Below, piece after piece: positions 28,637 through 37,337 of a DNA stretch of 64,000 bases (position 1 is the first letter of the stretch; every line of letters starts with the position of its first letter). Below the pieces are notes generated by a model. It did not search any database. It was not told the DNA's origin and worked only from the letters and a program-made list of their open reading frames with translations. Source of the stretch: Microvirga arsenatis (GTDB lineage: Bacteria; Pseudomonadota; Alphaproteobacteria; Rhizobiales; Beijerinckiaceae); assembly GCF_009910705.1 (NCBI RefSeq), contig NZ_JAAAXJ010000007.1:124001-188000 (forward strand), written 5' to 3'. Made by a program: the position numbers and the translations under genes.

Positions 28637-28860
28637 GTCATTCCGGACAAAGCGCAGCGGGGATCCGGGATCGTGGGACAAGTGAAGCGCGGGAACACCT
28701 CTCCCAGTGGGAGAGGTCGGACCGCAAGGTCCGGGTGAGGGGTTGGTGTCCTGTCCGGATAGACCTGTAACCCCTCACCCCAACCCTCTCCCTCTGGGAG
28801 AGGGAGTACGCGCCATATCCTGCAAGCGATCCCGGATCGGCTGTCGCCGTCCGGGATGAC
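28637..28860. repeat. Composite palindromic element, family B with nested family D
   Basis: Outer arms GTCATTCCGGACAAAGCG and CCGTCCGGGATGAC. Nested inside are CTCTCCCAGTGGGAGAGG and CCCTCTCCCTCTGGGAGAGG hairpins with GTGAGGGGTT / AACCCCTCAC arms. It fills the gap between two convergent genes. Confidence 0.8.
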
Positions 28861-28878
28861 GAGTGCTTACTCGGCATT

Positions 28879-29280
28879 TCACGCCATCGCTTCCGCGGAG
28901 CGCCGCAGCCCCACATACTGGAACTCCGCGTACATCAGCACCACCAGCGCCTGGCCGACGACGAAGGCCGTGCCCGCGCTTGTCGGCGCGACCCAGCCGC
29001 TCACGAGAAGCAGGATGCTGTCCGCCGCCCAGAGGGCGTTGCCCAGCACCACCGCCCAGGCGATGGGCTTGCCGATCGTCTCGCGCACGCCGAGCCAGCC
29101 GATGAAGCCGGCATAGGGCAGAAGCACGAGGCCCGAGATGCGCAGGAGCATCTCCGGCAGCCCCAGGATGCCGCTCACCGGTCCGGCGCCGATCAGCATC
29201 AGCAGGCCGAAGGCGGCGCTGGTGGTGGCATCGGCCACGAGAGCCTGGCGAAGGAGCGGGGAGGAATGGATCGTCATCAT
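28879..29280 (-). CDS. Small four-helix membrane protein
   Basis: About 133 residues with four hydrophobic segments (SAAFGLLMLIGAGPVSGILGL, ISGLVLLPYAGFIGWLG, AWAVVLGNALWAADSILLLVSG, AFVVGQALVVLMYAEFQYVGL). The start at 29280 has GGAGAG 5-8 bases upstream; a reading from 29370 lacks this and would add a non-hydrophobic head. It is divergent from the MmyB-type regulator, which is the natural candidate controller. Function unknown. Confidence 0.75.
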   Translation of the reverse strand: MMTIHSSPLLRQALVADATTSAAFGLLMLIGAGPVSGILGLPEMLLRISGLVLLPYAGFIGWLGVRETIGKPIAWAVVLGNALWAADSILLLVSGWVAPTSAGTAFVVGQALVVLMYAEFQYVGLRRSAEAMA

Positions 29281-29404
29281 GGTTCTCTCCTGTGTTCGGC
29301 GGCTGAGGGCCTCAACCGTGATGGCAGGATCGCGGAAGCCGGACATGCCGTCGATTACCTCCGAGGTCATGGAAGATGCATTCGCCCCGCGTTATGGTCC
29401 GCTC

Positions 29405-30250
29405 ATGAAAACCGCGAGGACACCTGTGAACAGCACCCTGCCTGTGGGCGATTACCTGCGCGAGTGGCGCCAGCGCCGGCGCATGAGCCAGATGGACCTT
29501 GCCCTCGAGGCCGAGATCTCCACGCGGCACCTGAGCTTTCTGGAAACGGGCCGTTCGCAGCCGAGCCGCGAGATGGTGCTGCTGCTCGCGGAGAAACTCG
29601 ACATGCCCCTGCGGGAGCGCAACATCATGCTGGTTTCAGCCGGATACGCGCCGGTCTATTCCGAGCGCTCCCTCGACGATCCGGCGCTGGCAAGCATGCG
29701 CCAGGCGGTCGATCTGGTGCTCAAGGGGCACGATCCCTATCCGGCGCTCGCCGTCGACCGGCACTGGTCGCTGGTCTCGGCCAACGAGGCGCTCGTGTCC
29801 CTGATCGGCGAGGTGGATCCGGCCCTGATGAAGCCCCCGGTCAACGTGCTGCGCCTGAGCGTTCATCCCGCCGGCCTCGCGCGGCGGATCGTGAACTTCA
29901 CCGAATGGCGAAGCCACCTGGTCCATCGCCTGCTCAAGCAGGTCGATGCCACGGGCGATGCGACGCTCGCACAGCTGGTCGAGGAACTGCGCTCGTATCC
30001 GATCCCCGATGCGGCGGCACGCGGTCCGAAGGCGAGCCCTGACTACGCCGGCATCGTCGTGCCGCTCCAGCTCACGACCGGGGAGGGGATCCTGACTCTC
30101 TTCAGCACGACCACGATCTTCGGCACGCCCGTCGACGTGACCCTGTCGGAGCTTGCCATCGAAGCCTTCTTTCCGGCCGATCCGGAAACCGCCGGTGCCC
30201 TGCGCCGCATGGCCGGGAAGCGGCAGCCTGACGCAGGCGGTGCCCGGTAG
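29405..30250 (+). CDS. XRE-family transcriptional regulator with MmyB-like C-terminal domain
   Basis: 281 residues. The N-terminal helix-turn-helix (LREWRQRRRMSQMDLALEAEISTRHLSFLETGRSQPSREMV) is an XRE/Cro type. The rest (VDRHWSLVSANEALVSLIGEVDP, RRIVNFTEWRSHLVHRL and so on) matches the MmyB-like ligand-binding domain, a PAS-like pocket that binds a small hydrophobic ligand. An in-frame ATG at 29369 is an alternative start. The divergently transcribed membrane protein shares its promoter region. Confidence 0.88.
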   Translation: MKTARTPVNSTLPVGDYLREWRQRRRMSQMDLALEAEISTRHLSFLETGRSQPSREMVLLLAEKLDMPLRERNIMLVSAGYAPVYSERSLDDPALASMRQAVDLVLKGHDPYPALAVDRHWSLVSANEALVSLIGEVDPALMKPPVNVLRLSVHPAGLARRIVNFTEWRSHLVHRLLKQVDATGDATLAQLVEELRSYPIPDAAARGPKASPDYAGIVVPLQLTTGEGILTLFSTTTIFGTPVDVTLSELAIEAFFPADPETAGALRRMAGKRQPDAGGAR

Positions 30251-30358
30251 GCCCGAGCCCGCCTTAACCAGCCATCAACCTTAACCCGCGATAACTTCAA
30301 GCCTCGGAGCCCTCCTGCCGGATGCTCCGGGTGGTTCGAGTGTTGCAGGGTGTAGCGC

Positions 30359-31579
30359 GTGCGTCTTCCGTATCGTCGATCTCGGGTGAAATGGATCTGC
30401 GCCACCACCGCCCCCTGGGCGCTGGCCACGGGCCTGCTGATCTCGTTCACCGCCTCGGCCAGCAACGATCTCCATTCGGGCGTCAGCTTCGCCCCGCGCA
30501 GCCCCACCGCCCGCATCGTCGACACGGCCCTCGTCCCGCCGACCGGCGCCGCCCTGGCCGGGGGCAGGCTCGGGATCGAGCGCGACATCCTCCGCTCCCT
30601 GCCGCGCTACGACCTGCCGGATGAGGCCGCCTCCGAGCCCCTCAAGGCCGACCGCAAGGCCGAGGCGGGCGCGGATGCCGTCGTCGACCGCTCGCTCAAG
30701 GGCAACCCGCTGGTGGCGCCGCAGGTCACGCTCTCCCGCCGCGCCCGGCAGCTGCGCCCGGTTCTCAACCAGGTGGGCAGCGCCCGGCTGCTCTACAGCC
30801 ACGACGAGCGGCTCCTGCCGCCCACCGTCCTCATGGAGGGCCAGCTCGAGGCGCCGGAGACGGAGCAGGCTTTCGAGCCCTGGCAGGTGCCCGAATACAC
30901 CACGACCCATCAGGCGACCTCGGTCCAGTCTCCGGCCGCGGCGGCTGCGGGATCGACGGGTGCGGCCGCGAGCCCCACCACGCCCATGGTCAAGCGTGCC
31001 GTCGCCTTGTCCTCGACCACCCCGGCTCCGATCGACTCCACGCCCATCGAGATCGCGGCCGCCCCGGTATCCCTGCAGTCGCCGCGCCTGGACCGGGGCG
31101 AGGTCACGATCCTGCCGAAGAGCGAGGATCCGGATCGCCCGCGCTATGCCGACCTGATCGACCCGGACGACCTGGGCAAGGAGCAGCGCTGCCTGGCGGA
31201 GGCCGTCTATTTCGAAGCCCGCAGCGAGCCGCTCGAGGGGCAGGCCGCCGTGGCCCAGGTGGTGCTCAACCGGGTGAAGAGCGGGCTTTACCCCTCCAGC
31301 ATCTGCGGGGTGGTCTACCAGAACCGCCACCGCCATCTGGCCTGCCAGTTCACTTTCGCCTGCGAGGGCAAGGCCCTGCGCATCCGCGACAGCGAGTCCT
31401 GGGAGCGGGCGAAGCGCGTGGCGAGCGCCGTGCTGGAGGGCAAGACCTATCTCGCCGATGTCGGCGGGGCGACCCACTACCACGCGGACTACGTCCGGCC
31501 CTCCTGGTCGCGTCGCCTGAAGAAGATGGACGTGATCGGCCGCCACATCTTCTATAAGCTCAAGCCGGGGCAGACTTAA
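30359..31579 (+). CDS. SleB-type cell wall hydrolase
   Basis: 406 residues from a GTG start. An N-terminal basic and hydrophobic segment (WALATGLLISFTASASN) acts as signal or anchor. A long Ala/Pro/Thr-rich linker follows to about residue 265. The C-terminal hydrolase_2 domain reads CLAEAVYFEARSEPLEGQAAVAQVVLNRV ... GVVYQN ... CQFTFACEG ... ATHYHADYVRPSW. The Glu in AVYFEARSE is the likely catalytic residue. Predicted to cut peptidoglycan in the periplasm. Confidence 0.9.
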   Translation: MRLPYRRSRVKWICATTAPWALATGLLISFTASASNDLHSGVSFAPRSPTARIVDTALVPPTGAALAGGRLGIERDILRSLPRYDLPDEAASEPLKADRKAEAGADAVVDRSLKGNPLVAPQVTLSRRARQLRPVLNQVGSARLLYSHDERLLPPTVLMEGQLEAPETEQAFEPWQVPEYTTTHQATSVQSPAAAAAGSTGAAASPTTPMVKRAVALSSTTPAPIDSTPIEIAAAPVSLQSPRLDRGEVTILPKSEDPDRPRYADLIDPDDLGKEQRCLAEAVYFEARSEPLEGQAAVAQVVLNRVKSGLYPSSICGVVYQNRHRHLACQFTFACEGKALRIRDSESWERAKRVASAVLEGKTYLADVGGATHYHADYVRPSWSRRLKKMDVIGRHIFYKLKPGQT

Positions 31580-31664
31580 GCATCACCCGTTCATGTGCGT
31601 TGCGGCACTACGAATGGCGGAGCGGAATTGCTATAACGAGTCCTGCTAATCCGCTGGGGGGATC

Positions 31665-33059
31665 ATGGGCGGGGTCAGAAATTTTGTGCCGGGCTCCGGC
31701 TATGGGAGCGTTTACGTGGACTCCCTGGTCTGGGGTTCCACAGCCTGGGATCCGGCTGCCGGCCCGATCAAGATCTGGTTCGGCGGTCTGACGGACCTCG
31801 ACCCGGCCCTATCTGTGCATGGCGGGACAGAATATCTGCACGAAAACAGCGCCACGGATGAGTGGACGCCCGCCGAAGCCTCTGCCTTCGTCTATGCCCT
31901 TAATCTCTACCAGAGCGTCTGCGGCCTGACCTTCACCTACGCCGCCGACGTCACAGACGCCGACATCGTCTGGTGGAAGACACCTCTGGGCGACGGCGAT
32001 CTCGGCGTTCACGAGACGCCTTATGACGGACAGGTCTGGGGCTACTTCAATCCCACCTCGGAGTCTTGGGCGAACATGCATTTCGGCGGCGACGGCCTCA
32101 ACACCGTCCTGCACGAAATCGGTCACGGCCTTGGGCTCGCCCATCCGCATGACGGCGGGATGGAATGGGACGCATCGACCTTCCCCGGCGTCTACGGCTC
32201 GTCCTCGATCGGCTCTCACGGCCTGAACCAGGGCGTCTGGACCGTCATGTCCTACAACACCGGGTGGGACGGGGCCGGCTACAATCTAGCTTATGGGAAC
32301 CAGGCAGGCCTCGGCGCCTTCGACATCGCGGCGCTCCAGGCCCTCTATGGCGTCAACTATGCCGCGGCTACAGGCGACGACACCTACGAACTGCCGAATG
32401 CGGCCGGCTACGGCGGCTGGTTCTGCATCTGGGATGCCGGTGGGAACGATACGATCAAGGCGGCAACGGGTGCAGCGGGCGTGACCATCGACCTGCGCCC
32501 CGCGACGCTGCGCAACGGCGATCCCAACGCCGGCGGCTTCATCTCGTCCGAGCATTTCGTGGCCGGCGGCTTCACCATCGCCAAGGGCGTGACGATCGAG
32601 AACGCCACCGGCGGCAGCCGGAGCGACGACCTGATCGGCAACGGCGCCGCGAACGTCCTGAAAGGTGGGGGCGGCAACGACACCCTCTGGGGCGACGCGG
32701 GCAACGATGTGCTCTATGGCGGCACCGGCCGGGATACCTTCGTGTTCGATGCGAGGCCGAACACGGTCACGAACAAGGACAGGATCGCCGATTACAGCAT
32801 ATCGCTGGACTCCATCTGGCTCGACAACCAGGCCTTCAAGCTGGGCAAGGGCAGCTACGGCAGCCCGAAGACGCTGGGCTCCGACATGTTCGTGAAGGCG
32901 TCCCGGGCGCAGGACCGGGAAGACCGGATCATCTACGATGCTAAGAAGGGCGTGCTCTCCTACGATGCCGACGGCACCGGCTCCAAATACAAGCCGGTGG
33001 AGATCGCCGCCCTCGCGAAGGGCCTCAAGATGACCCACCAGGAGTTCTTCGTGGTCTGA
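31665..33059 (+). CDS. Serralysin-like M10 metalloprotease with RTX repeats
   Basis: 464 residues. The zinc motif HEIGHGLGLAH is at 150-160, with the Met-turn VMSYN at 194-198, the pair that defines serralysins. RTX calcium-binding repeats follow at about 325-362 (GNGAANVLKGGGGNDTLWGD and AGNDVLYGGTGRDTFVF). The C-terminal ~90 residues (DSIWLDNQAF ... KASRAQDREDRIIY ... LAKGLKMTHQEFFVV) match the RTX protein at 23843-24946 and probably carry the type I secretion signal. No inhibitor or ABC exporter gene is adjacent. Confidence 0.93.
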   Translation: MGGVRNFVPGSGYGSVYVDSLVWGSTAWDPAAGPIKIWFGGLTDLDPALSVHGGTEYLHENSATDEWTPAEASAFVYALNLYQSVCGLTFTYAADVTDADIVWWKTPLGDGDLGVHETPYDGQVWGYFNPTSESWANMHFGGDGLNTVLHEIGHGLGLAHPHDGGMEWDASTFPGVYGSSSIGSHGLNQGVWTVMSYNTGWDGAGYNLAYGNQAGLGAFDIAALQALYGVNYAAATGDDTYELPNAAGYGGWFCIWDAGGNDTIKAATGAAGVTIDLRPATLRNGDPNAGGFISSEHFVAGGFTIAKGVTIENATGGSRSDDLIGNGAANVLKGGGGNDTLWGDAGNDVLYGGTGRDTFVFDARPNTVTNKDRIADYSISLDSIWLDNQAFKLGKGSYGSPKTLGSDMFVKASRAQDREDRIIYDAKKGVLSYDADGTGSKYKPVEIAALAKGLKMTHQEFFVV

Positions 33060-33194
33060 GCGCGACGCTCGGAGAGCGGCGGGAACGCCGCACCCATCAC
33101 GTTTCATCATGCCAAAGGCGACAAACTTTCAATTCTGCCGATCCGCGACTTGAGCTAGGGTGCGCACCCTGCTTCTCGCCTTGAGGCCGTGATC

Positions 33195-34436
33195 ATGTCC
33201 GCTTCGCCCGCCCGCTCCCGCGTCTCTCCGGAAATCATCGTCGTCTGCGGCTGCCTCATCGCCCTGATCACCTTCGGGCCGCGGGCCTCCTCGGGGCTGT
33301 TCCAGCTGCCGATGATCACGGAATACGGCTGGGGGCGCGACACCTTCGGCTTCGCCATCGCGGTCCAGAACCTTCTCTGGGGCGTGGGGCAGCCCTTTGC
33401 CGGGGCCGTGGCCGACCGGTTCGGAGCCCTGCGGGTGCTCTGCGCGGGCGCCCTTCTCTATGCGCTGGGCCTCGTGGTCATGGCCTATGCCAGCACGCCG
33501 GGCCTCCTGCATCTCGGCGCCGGCGTCCTGATCGGCTTCGGCCTCTCCGGCTGCTCCTTCAACCTCGTGCTCGGCGCCTTCGGCAAGCTCCTGCCGGAGA
33601 AGTGGCGCCCCATGGCCTTCGGCGCCGGCACGGCGGCAGGCTCGTTCGGCCAGTTCCTGTTCCCGCCCATCGGCAACGTGCTGATCGATTCCCTCGGCTG
33701 GCAGCAGGCGCTTCTGGTCTTTGCGGCCAGCGTCCTCCTCGTCATGCCCCTGGCCCTGGCGCTCGCGACCCGGCCGACAGGCGATACGGCTCAGTCCGGG
33801 CCGGCTGCGGCTCCGAACCAGTCGATCCGCCAGGCTCTCTCGGAAGCCTTCCAGCACCGCTCCTACGTGCTGCTCGTGCTCGGCTTCTTCACCTGCGGCT
33901 TCCAGCTCGCCTTCATCACCGTGCATCTTCCGGCCTACCTGAAGGATGCGGGCCTCTCGGCCGCGGTCGGCGGCTGGACGCTCGCCGTCATCGGCCTCGC
34001 CAACGCGGTCGGCTCCCTCGGCTCGGGCTGGCTCTCCACCCGCATGTCGAAGCGCTGGCTGCTGGCCTGGATCTATCTCGGGCGCTCGGTGGCGATCGCG
34101 GCCTTCATCCTGATTCCGGCCACGCCCGTCACCTCGATCCTGTTCGGCATCTCCATCGGCCTGCTCTGGCTCTCCACCGTGCCGCCCACATCCTCCCTGG
34201 TGATGCTGATGTTCGGCACCCGCTACATGGCCATGCTCTACGGCTTTGCGTTCTTCTCGCACCAGGTCGGCGGCTTCCTCGGCGTGTGGCTCGGCGGCGT
34301 GCTCTACGAGATCAACGGCAGCTACGGCATGGTCTGGTGGCTCTCGGTCCTGCTCGGCCTCGCCTCCGCCCTGATCAACCTGCCGATCAAGGAGCAGCCG
34401 GTCGTGCGCGAGCCCGCCCTGCAGCCGGCGGAGTAA
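33195..34436 (+). CDS. Major facilitator superfamily transporter
   Basis: 413 residues with about 12 hydrophobic segments. The first-loop motif is GAVADRFGALRVLCAGALLYALG (the MFS G-x3-D-R-x-G pattern). The central loop at about 195-210 is hydrophilic (TGDTAQSGPAAAPNQS). The overall pattern resembles monocarboxylate/oxalate-formate type carriers. A GTG two codons upstream is also in frame. The AcuI-like oxidoreductase gene follows 85 bp later. Substrate unknown. Confidence 0.85.
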   Translation: MSASPARSRVSPEIIVVCGCLIALITFGPRASSGLFQLPMITEYGWGRDTFGFAIAVQNLLWGVGQPFAGAVADRFGALRVLCAGALLYALGLVVMAYASTPGLLHLGAGVLIGFGLSGCSFNLVLGAFGKLLPEKWRPMAFGAGTAAGSFGQFLFPPIGNVLIDSLGWQQALLVFAASVLLVMPLALALATRPTGDTAQSGPAAAPNQSIRQALSEAFQHRSYVLLVLGFFTCGFQLAFITVHLPAYLKDAGLSAAVGGWTLAVIGLANAVGSLGSGWLSTRMSKRWLLAWIYLGRSVAIAAFILIPATPVTSILFGISIGLLWLSTVPPTSSLVMLMFGTRYMAMLYGFAFFSHQVGGFLGVWLGGVLYEINGSYGMVWWLSVLLGLASALINLPIKEQPVVREPALQPAE

Positions 34437-34521
34437 CCCCGTCTCTGCTGCGAAGGGCTAAGCCGGAGGCGCTTGCTCTTGCCTCCTTACGCGCCACAAA
34501 TGGGTGCGGGGAGGAATCGGG

Positions 34522-35508
34522 ATGAGCACCTTCAAGGCCGTCGTCATCGACAAGTCCGAAGCCGGGCAGAATGTCGGGATCCGCGCGTTCGACGAGGCGG
34601 ATCTCATGGACGGGGACGTGACCGTCCGCGTGTCCCTTTCGACCCTCAACTACAAGGACGGGCTGGCGCTCACCGGCAAGGCGCCGGTGGTGCGCCGCTT
34701 CCCGATGATCCCCGGCGTCGACCTCGCCGGCACCGTCGAGGCCTCCTCGAATCCCGAATTCAAGCCCGGCGACGCCGTAATCCTCAACGGCTGGGGCCTG
34801 GGCGAGACGCATCTGGGCGCCTATGCGGAGAAGGTGCGGGTCAAGGGCGACTGGCTCATCCCGCTCCCGGCAGGCCTCACGCCGCTTCAGGCCATGGCGG
34901 TGGGCACGGCGGGCTACACGGCGATGCTCTGTCTCATGGCGCTGGAGCGCCACGGCCTTGGCCCGGATCGCGGACCGGCCGTCGTCACGGGCGCCGTCGG
35001 CGGCGTGGGCTCCGTTGCGGTGGCGCTGCTCGCCAAGGCCGGCTGGCACGTGATCGCCTCCACCGGCCGGCCCGAGGAGGCCGACTACCTGAAAGGACTC
35101 GGAGCGGCCGAGATCCTCGACCGGAGCGAACTCGCCGGCCCCGGCCGTCCGCTTGCCAAGGAGCGCTGGGCGGCCGGCGTCGACACGGTCGGCTCCACCA
35201 CCCTCGCCAATGCCCTGTCCATGACCAGGTACGGCGGCGCCATCGCGGCTTGCGGCCTTGCGGGCGGCATGGACCTGCCGGCGACCGTCGCCCCCTTCAT
35301 CCTGCGCAACGTGGCGCTGCTGGGCGTCGATTCGGTGATGGCGCCCAGGGCGCTGCGGCTCGAGGCCTGGAATCGGATCGCCCGCGAGCTCGATCACGGC
35401 AAGCTCGCCGCGATGACCTCCACGATCCCCCTCGACGGCGTGCTGGAAGCGGGCCGGGAGATCGTCGCCGGCCGGATCAAGGGCCGGGTGGTGGTGGAGA
35501 TCGGCTAG
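34522..35508 (+). CDS. MDR-family oxidoreductase (acrylyl-CoA reductase AcuI/YhdH type)
   Basis: 328-residue medium-chain NADPH-dependent reductase without zinc ligands. STLNYKDGLALTGKAPVVRRFPMIPGVDLAGTVE and ILNGWGLGETHLGAYAEKVRVK are AcuI/YhdH signatures. The nucleotide loop is VVTGAVGGVGSVAVALLAKAGWHVIASTGR. AcuI reduces acryloyl-CoA to propionyl-CoA; the true substrate here is inferred from family. GGGGAGGAATCGGG precedes the ATG. Confidence 0.88.
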   Translation: MSTFKAVVIDKSEAGQNVGIRAFDEADLMDGDVTVRVSLSTLNYKDGLALTGKAPVVRRFPMIPGVDLAGTVEASSNPEFKPGDAVILNGWGLGETHLGAYAEKVRVKGDWLIPLPAGLTPLQAMAVGTAGYTAMLCLMALERHGLGPDRGPAVVTGAVGGVGSVAVALLAKAGWHVIASTGRPEEADYLKGLGAAEILDRSELAGPGRPLAKERWAAGVDTVGSTTLANALSMTRYGGAIAACGLAGGMDLPATVAPFILRNVALLGVDSVMAPRALRLEAWNRIARELDHGKLAAMTSTIPLDGVLEAGREIVAGRIKGRVVVEIG

Positions 35509-35564
35509 AGCATTCTTCGGCGAAGTGGATCCGGTTCGCCGTCAAAAAATGCGGCAAGCACAAT

Positions 35565-35596
35565 AGAGCTGTTTCCATGCCAATGGAAACAGCTCT
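35565..35596. terminator. 14-bp perfect hairpin between convergent genes
   Basis: AGAGCTGTTTCCAT (35565-35578) and its exact complement (35583-35596) flank a GCCA loop. The preceding TAGAGCATTCTTCGGCGAAG with GTGGATCCGGTTC belongs to a common rhizobial intergenic repeat type. It probably terminates the oxidoreductase and LysR transcripts and touches the LysR stop codon. Confidence 0.6.
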
Positions 35597-36542
35597 AGCC
35601 TGCCGAGACGAGGCTGGGCGCGCGTGCCCCGGCCCCCTCGATCCGCCGCTTCTGCTTGGCGATCTCGGCTGCCATGAAGTCCATGAAGGCCCGCACCCGG
35701 GCGGATTGGCGCAGGTCCGGATGCGTCAGGAGCCAGAGCCCCGCCGAGAAGTCGGCATTGAGGTCCGACAGCCGGACGAGGTTGGGGCTCTCGTCGGCGA
35801 TGAAGCAGGGCAGGGGGCCGATGCCGATGCCGGCCTCCACCGCCTCGGCGAGGCCGAGCACCGTGTTCACCTTGTAGACGATGTTCTCCGGCGCCACGTG
35901 CTCGCGCACGTAGCGGGCGGCCTTGAGCTGGGCCAGGTTGTCCCCCAGCGCGAGCCAGTGCCGGTCGAAGAGAGCCGCGATGCTCACGTCCTCCGGGCCC
36001 CGGATGCCGGGGAAGTCCTGCGCCCGCCCGTAGATCGCCCAGGCGATGGTCGCCACCCGCCGGCCCACCAGCGTTTCCGGCGGGTCGTCCGTGGCGCGGA
36101 TCGCCACGTCCGCATCGCGCTTCGACAGGTTGAGCGCCTGGTTGGCGAGAACCACGTCGAGCCGCATCTCCGGGCAGGCCTTGATGAAGCGGGCGAAGAT
36201 CGGCGTCAGCAGATGGACGAGCAGCGTATCGTTGGTGGTGACCCGCAGTTCGCCGGCGGGCGCGACGGCCTGGCCTGCGAGCTTGCGGGTGAAGGAGGTG
36301 ACGTTCTCCTCCATCTGCTCGGCGAGGGCCGTCATCTCCTCGCCCGCGGTGGTGAGCACATAGCCGGTCCGGTGCCGCTCGAAGAGCTTGACCCCCAGGT
36401 TCTCTTCCATCTGGCCGAGGCGCCGGAACACCGTGGAATGGTTGACCCCGAGCCGCTCCGCGGCACCCGCAAGGCCGTTCGCCTCGGCGATGATCTTCAC
36501 GAGCCGGAAGTCATCCCAGTCGAGCTGTTGCTGCTTGGCCAT
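35595..36542 (-). CDS. LysR-family transcriptional regulator
   Basis: 315 residues. The N-terminal winged HTH is LDWDDFRLVKIIAEANGLAGAAERLGVNHSTVFRRLGQMEENLGVKLFER; the C-terminal periplasmic-binding-like effector domain begins near GELRVTTNDTLLVHLLTPIF. The start is set at 36542 where the family begins; the frame stays open further upstream without similarity. It is divergent from wrbA with 169 bp between, so wrbA is a likely target. Confidence 0.9.
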   Translation of the reverse strand: MAKQQQLDWDDFRLVKIIAEANGLAGAAERLGVNHSTVFRRLGQMEENLGVKLFERHRTGYVLTTAGEEMTALAEQMEENVTSFTRKLAGQAVAPAGELRVTTNDTLLVHLLTPIFARFIKACPEMRLDVVLANQALNLSKRDADVAIRATDDPPETLVGRRVATIAWAIYGRAQDFPGIRGPEDVSIAALFDRHWLALGDNLAQLKAARYVREHVAPENIVYKVNTVLGLAEAVEAGIGIGPLPCFIADESPNLVRLSDLNADFSAGLWLLTHPDLRQSARVRAFMDFMAAEIAKQKRRIEGAGARAPSLVSAG

Positions 36543-36567
36543 CTTTTTGCATTCACGCAAGAGGGAC

Positions 36568-36595
36568 CCTGCATCTGTACCACTGGTTTTGCAGG
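36568..36595. promoter_or_regulatory. Inverted repeat in the LysR-wrbA divergent region
   Basis: CCTGCA and TGCAGG separated by 16 bases, 26 bp upstream of the LysR start. Interrupted dyads in the divergent region are typical LysR binding sites. Binding is inferred from position only. Confidence 0.3.
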
Positions 36596-36711
36596 TCGGA
36601 AAGCTTATCCTTTTGGGTGTCACGTCCTTGCAGAGCGGTGCGCCTTCAACCCTCGCCGAGAGGGGCTGAAGGGCGGCCGGGCTGCGCTCCATCCCAACCA
36701 TTGAGGTTCGC

Positions 36712-37314
36712 ATGACCAAGGTTCTGGTTCTCTATTATTCGTCCTGGGGGCATATCGAGCAGATGGCCTATGCCGCGGCCGAGGGCGCCCGCGAGGCGGG
36801 TGCCGAGGTGGTCGTGAAGCGCGTGCCCGAGCTCGTGCCGGCCGAGATCGCCCAGGCCGCCCATTACAAGACCGACCAGAAGGCGCCCATCGCCACCGTC
36901 GAGGAGCTGCCGGACTACGACGCCATCATCATCGGCACGCCCACCCGCTACGGCACCATGACGGCGCAGATGAAGAACTTCCTCGACCAGACCGGCAGTC
37001 TCTGGGCCAAGGGCGCGCTCATCGGGAAGGTCGGCTCCGTGTTCACCTCCACCGCCACCCAGCACGGCGGCCAGGAGGCCACCATCCTCACCACGCTGCC
37101 GGTGCTCCTGCACCACGGCATGGTGGTCGTCGGCCTGCCTTACTCGTTCCAGGGCCAGTCGGGCGTCGACCAGATCCGCGGCGGCTCGCCCTACGGCGCT
37201 TCGACGGTGGCAGGTGGCGACGGCTCGCGCCAGCCGAGCGAGATCGACCTGGAGGGCGCCCGCTTCCAGGGCCGTCACGTGGCGCAGATCGCGGCGAAGC
37301 TGGCGGCGAAGTAA
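36712..37314 (+). CDS. wrbA: NAD(P)H:quinone oxidoreductase, WrbA type
   Basis: 200-residue flavodoxin-fold FMN enzyme that reduces quinones by two electrons. [18 protein letters not shown] holds the FMN phosphate loop, [21 protein letters not shown] and the [19 protein letters not shown] segment are WrbA signatures, and the C-terminus [27 protein letters not shown] is complete. TTGAGGTTCGC precedes the ATG. Divergent from the LysR gene. Confidence 0.96.
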   Translation: MTKVLVLYYSSWGHIEQMAYAAAEGAREAGAEVVVKRVPELVPAEIAQAAHYKTDQKAPIATVEELPDYDAIIIGTPTRYGTMTAQMKNFLDQTGSLWAKGALIGKVGSVFTSTATQHGGQEATILTTLPVLLHHGMVVVGLPYSFQGQSGVDQIRGGSPYGASTVAGGDGSRQPSEIDLEGARFQGRHVAQIAAKLAAK

Positions 37315-37337
37315 GCGGCCATAAGGGGCGGAGCCGA

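Noticed and set aside
30258..30300. CtrA site before the SleB-type hydrolase (TTAACC repeats)
   Set aside because: The TTAA elements are too far apart for the TTAA-N7-TTAA spacing; treated as chance.
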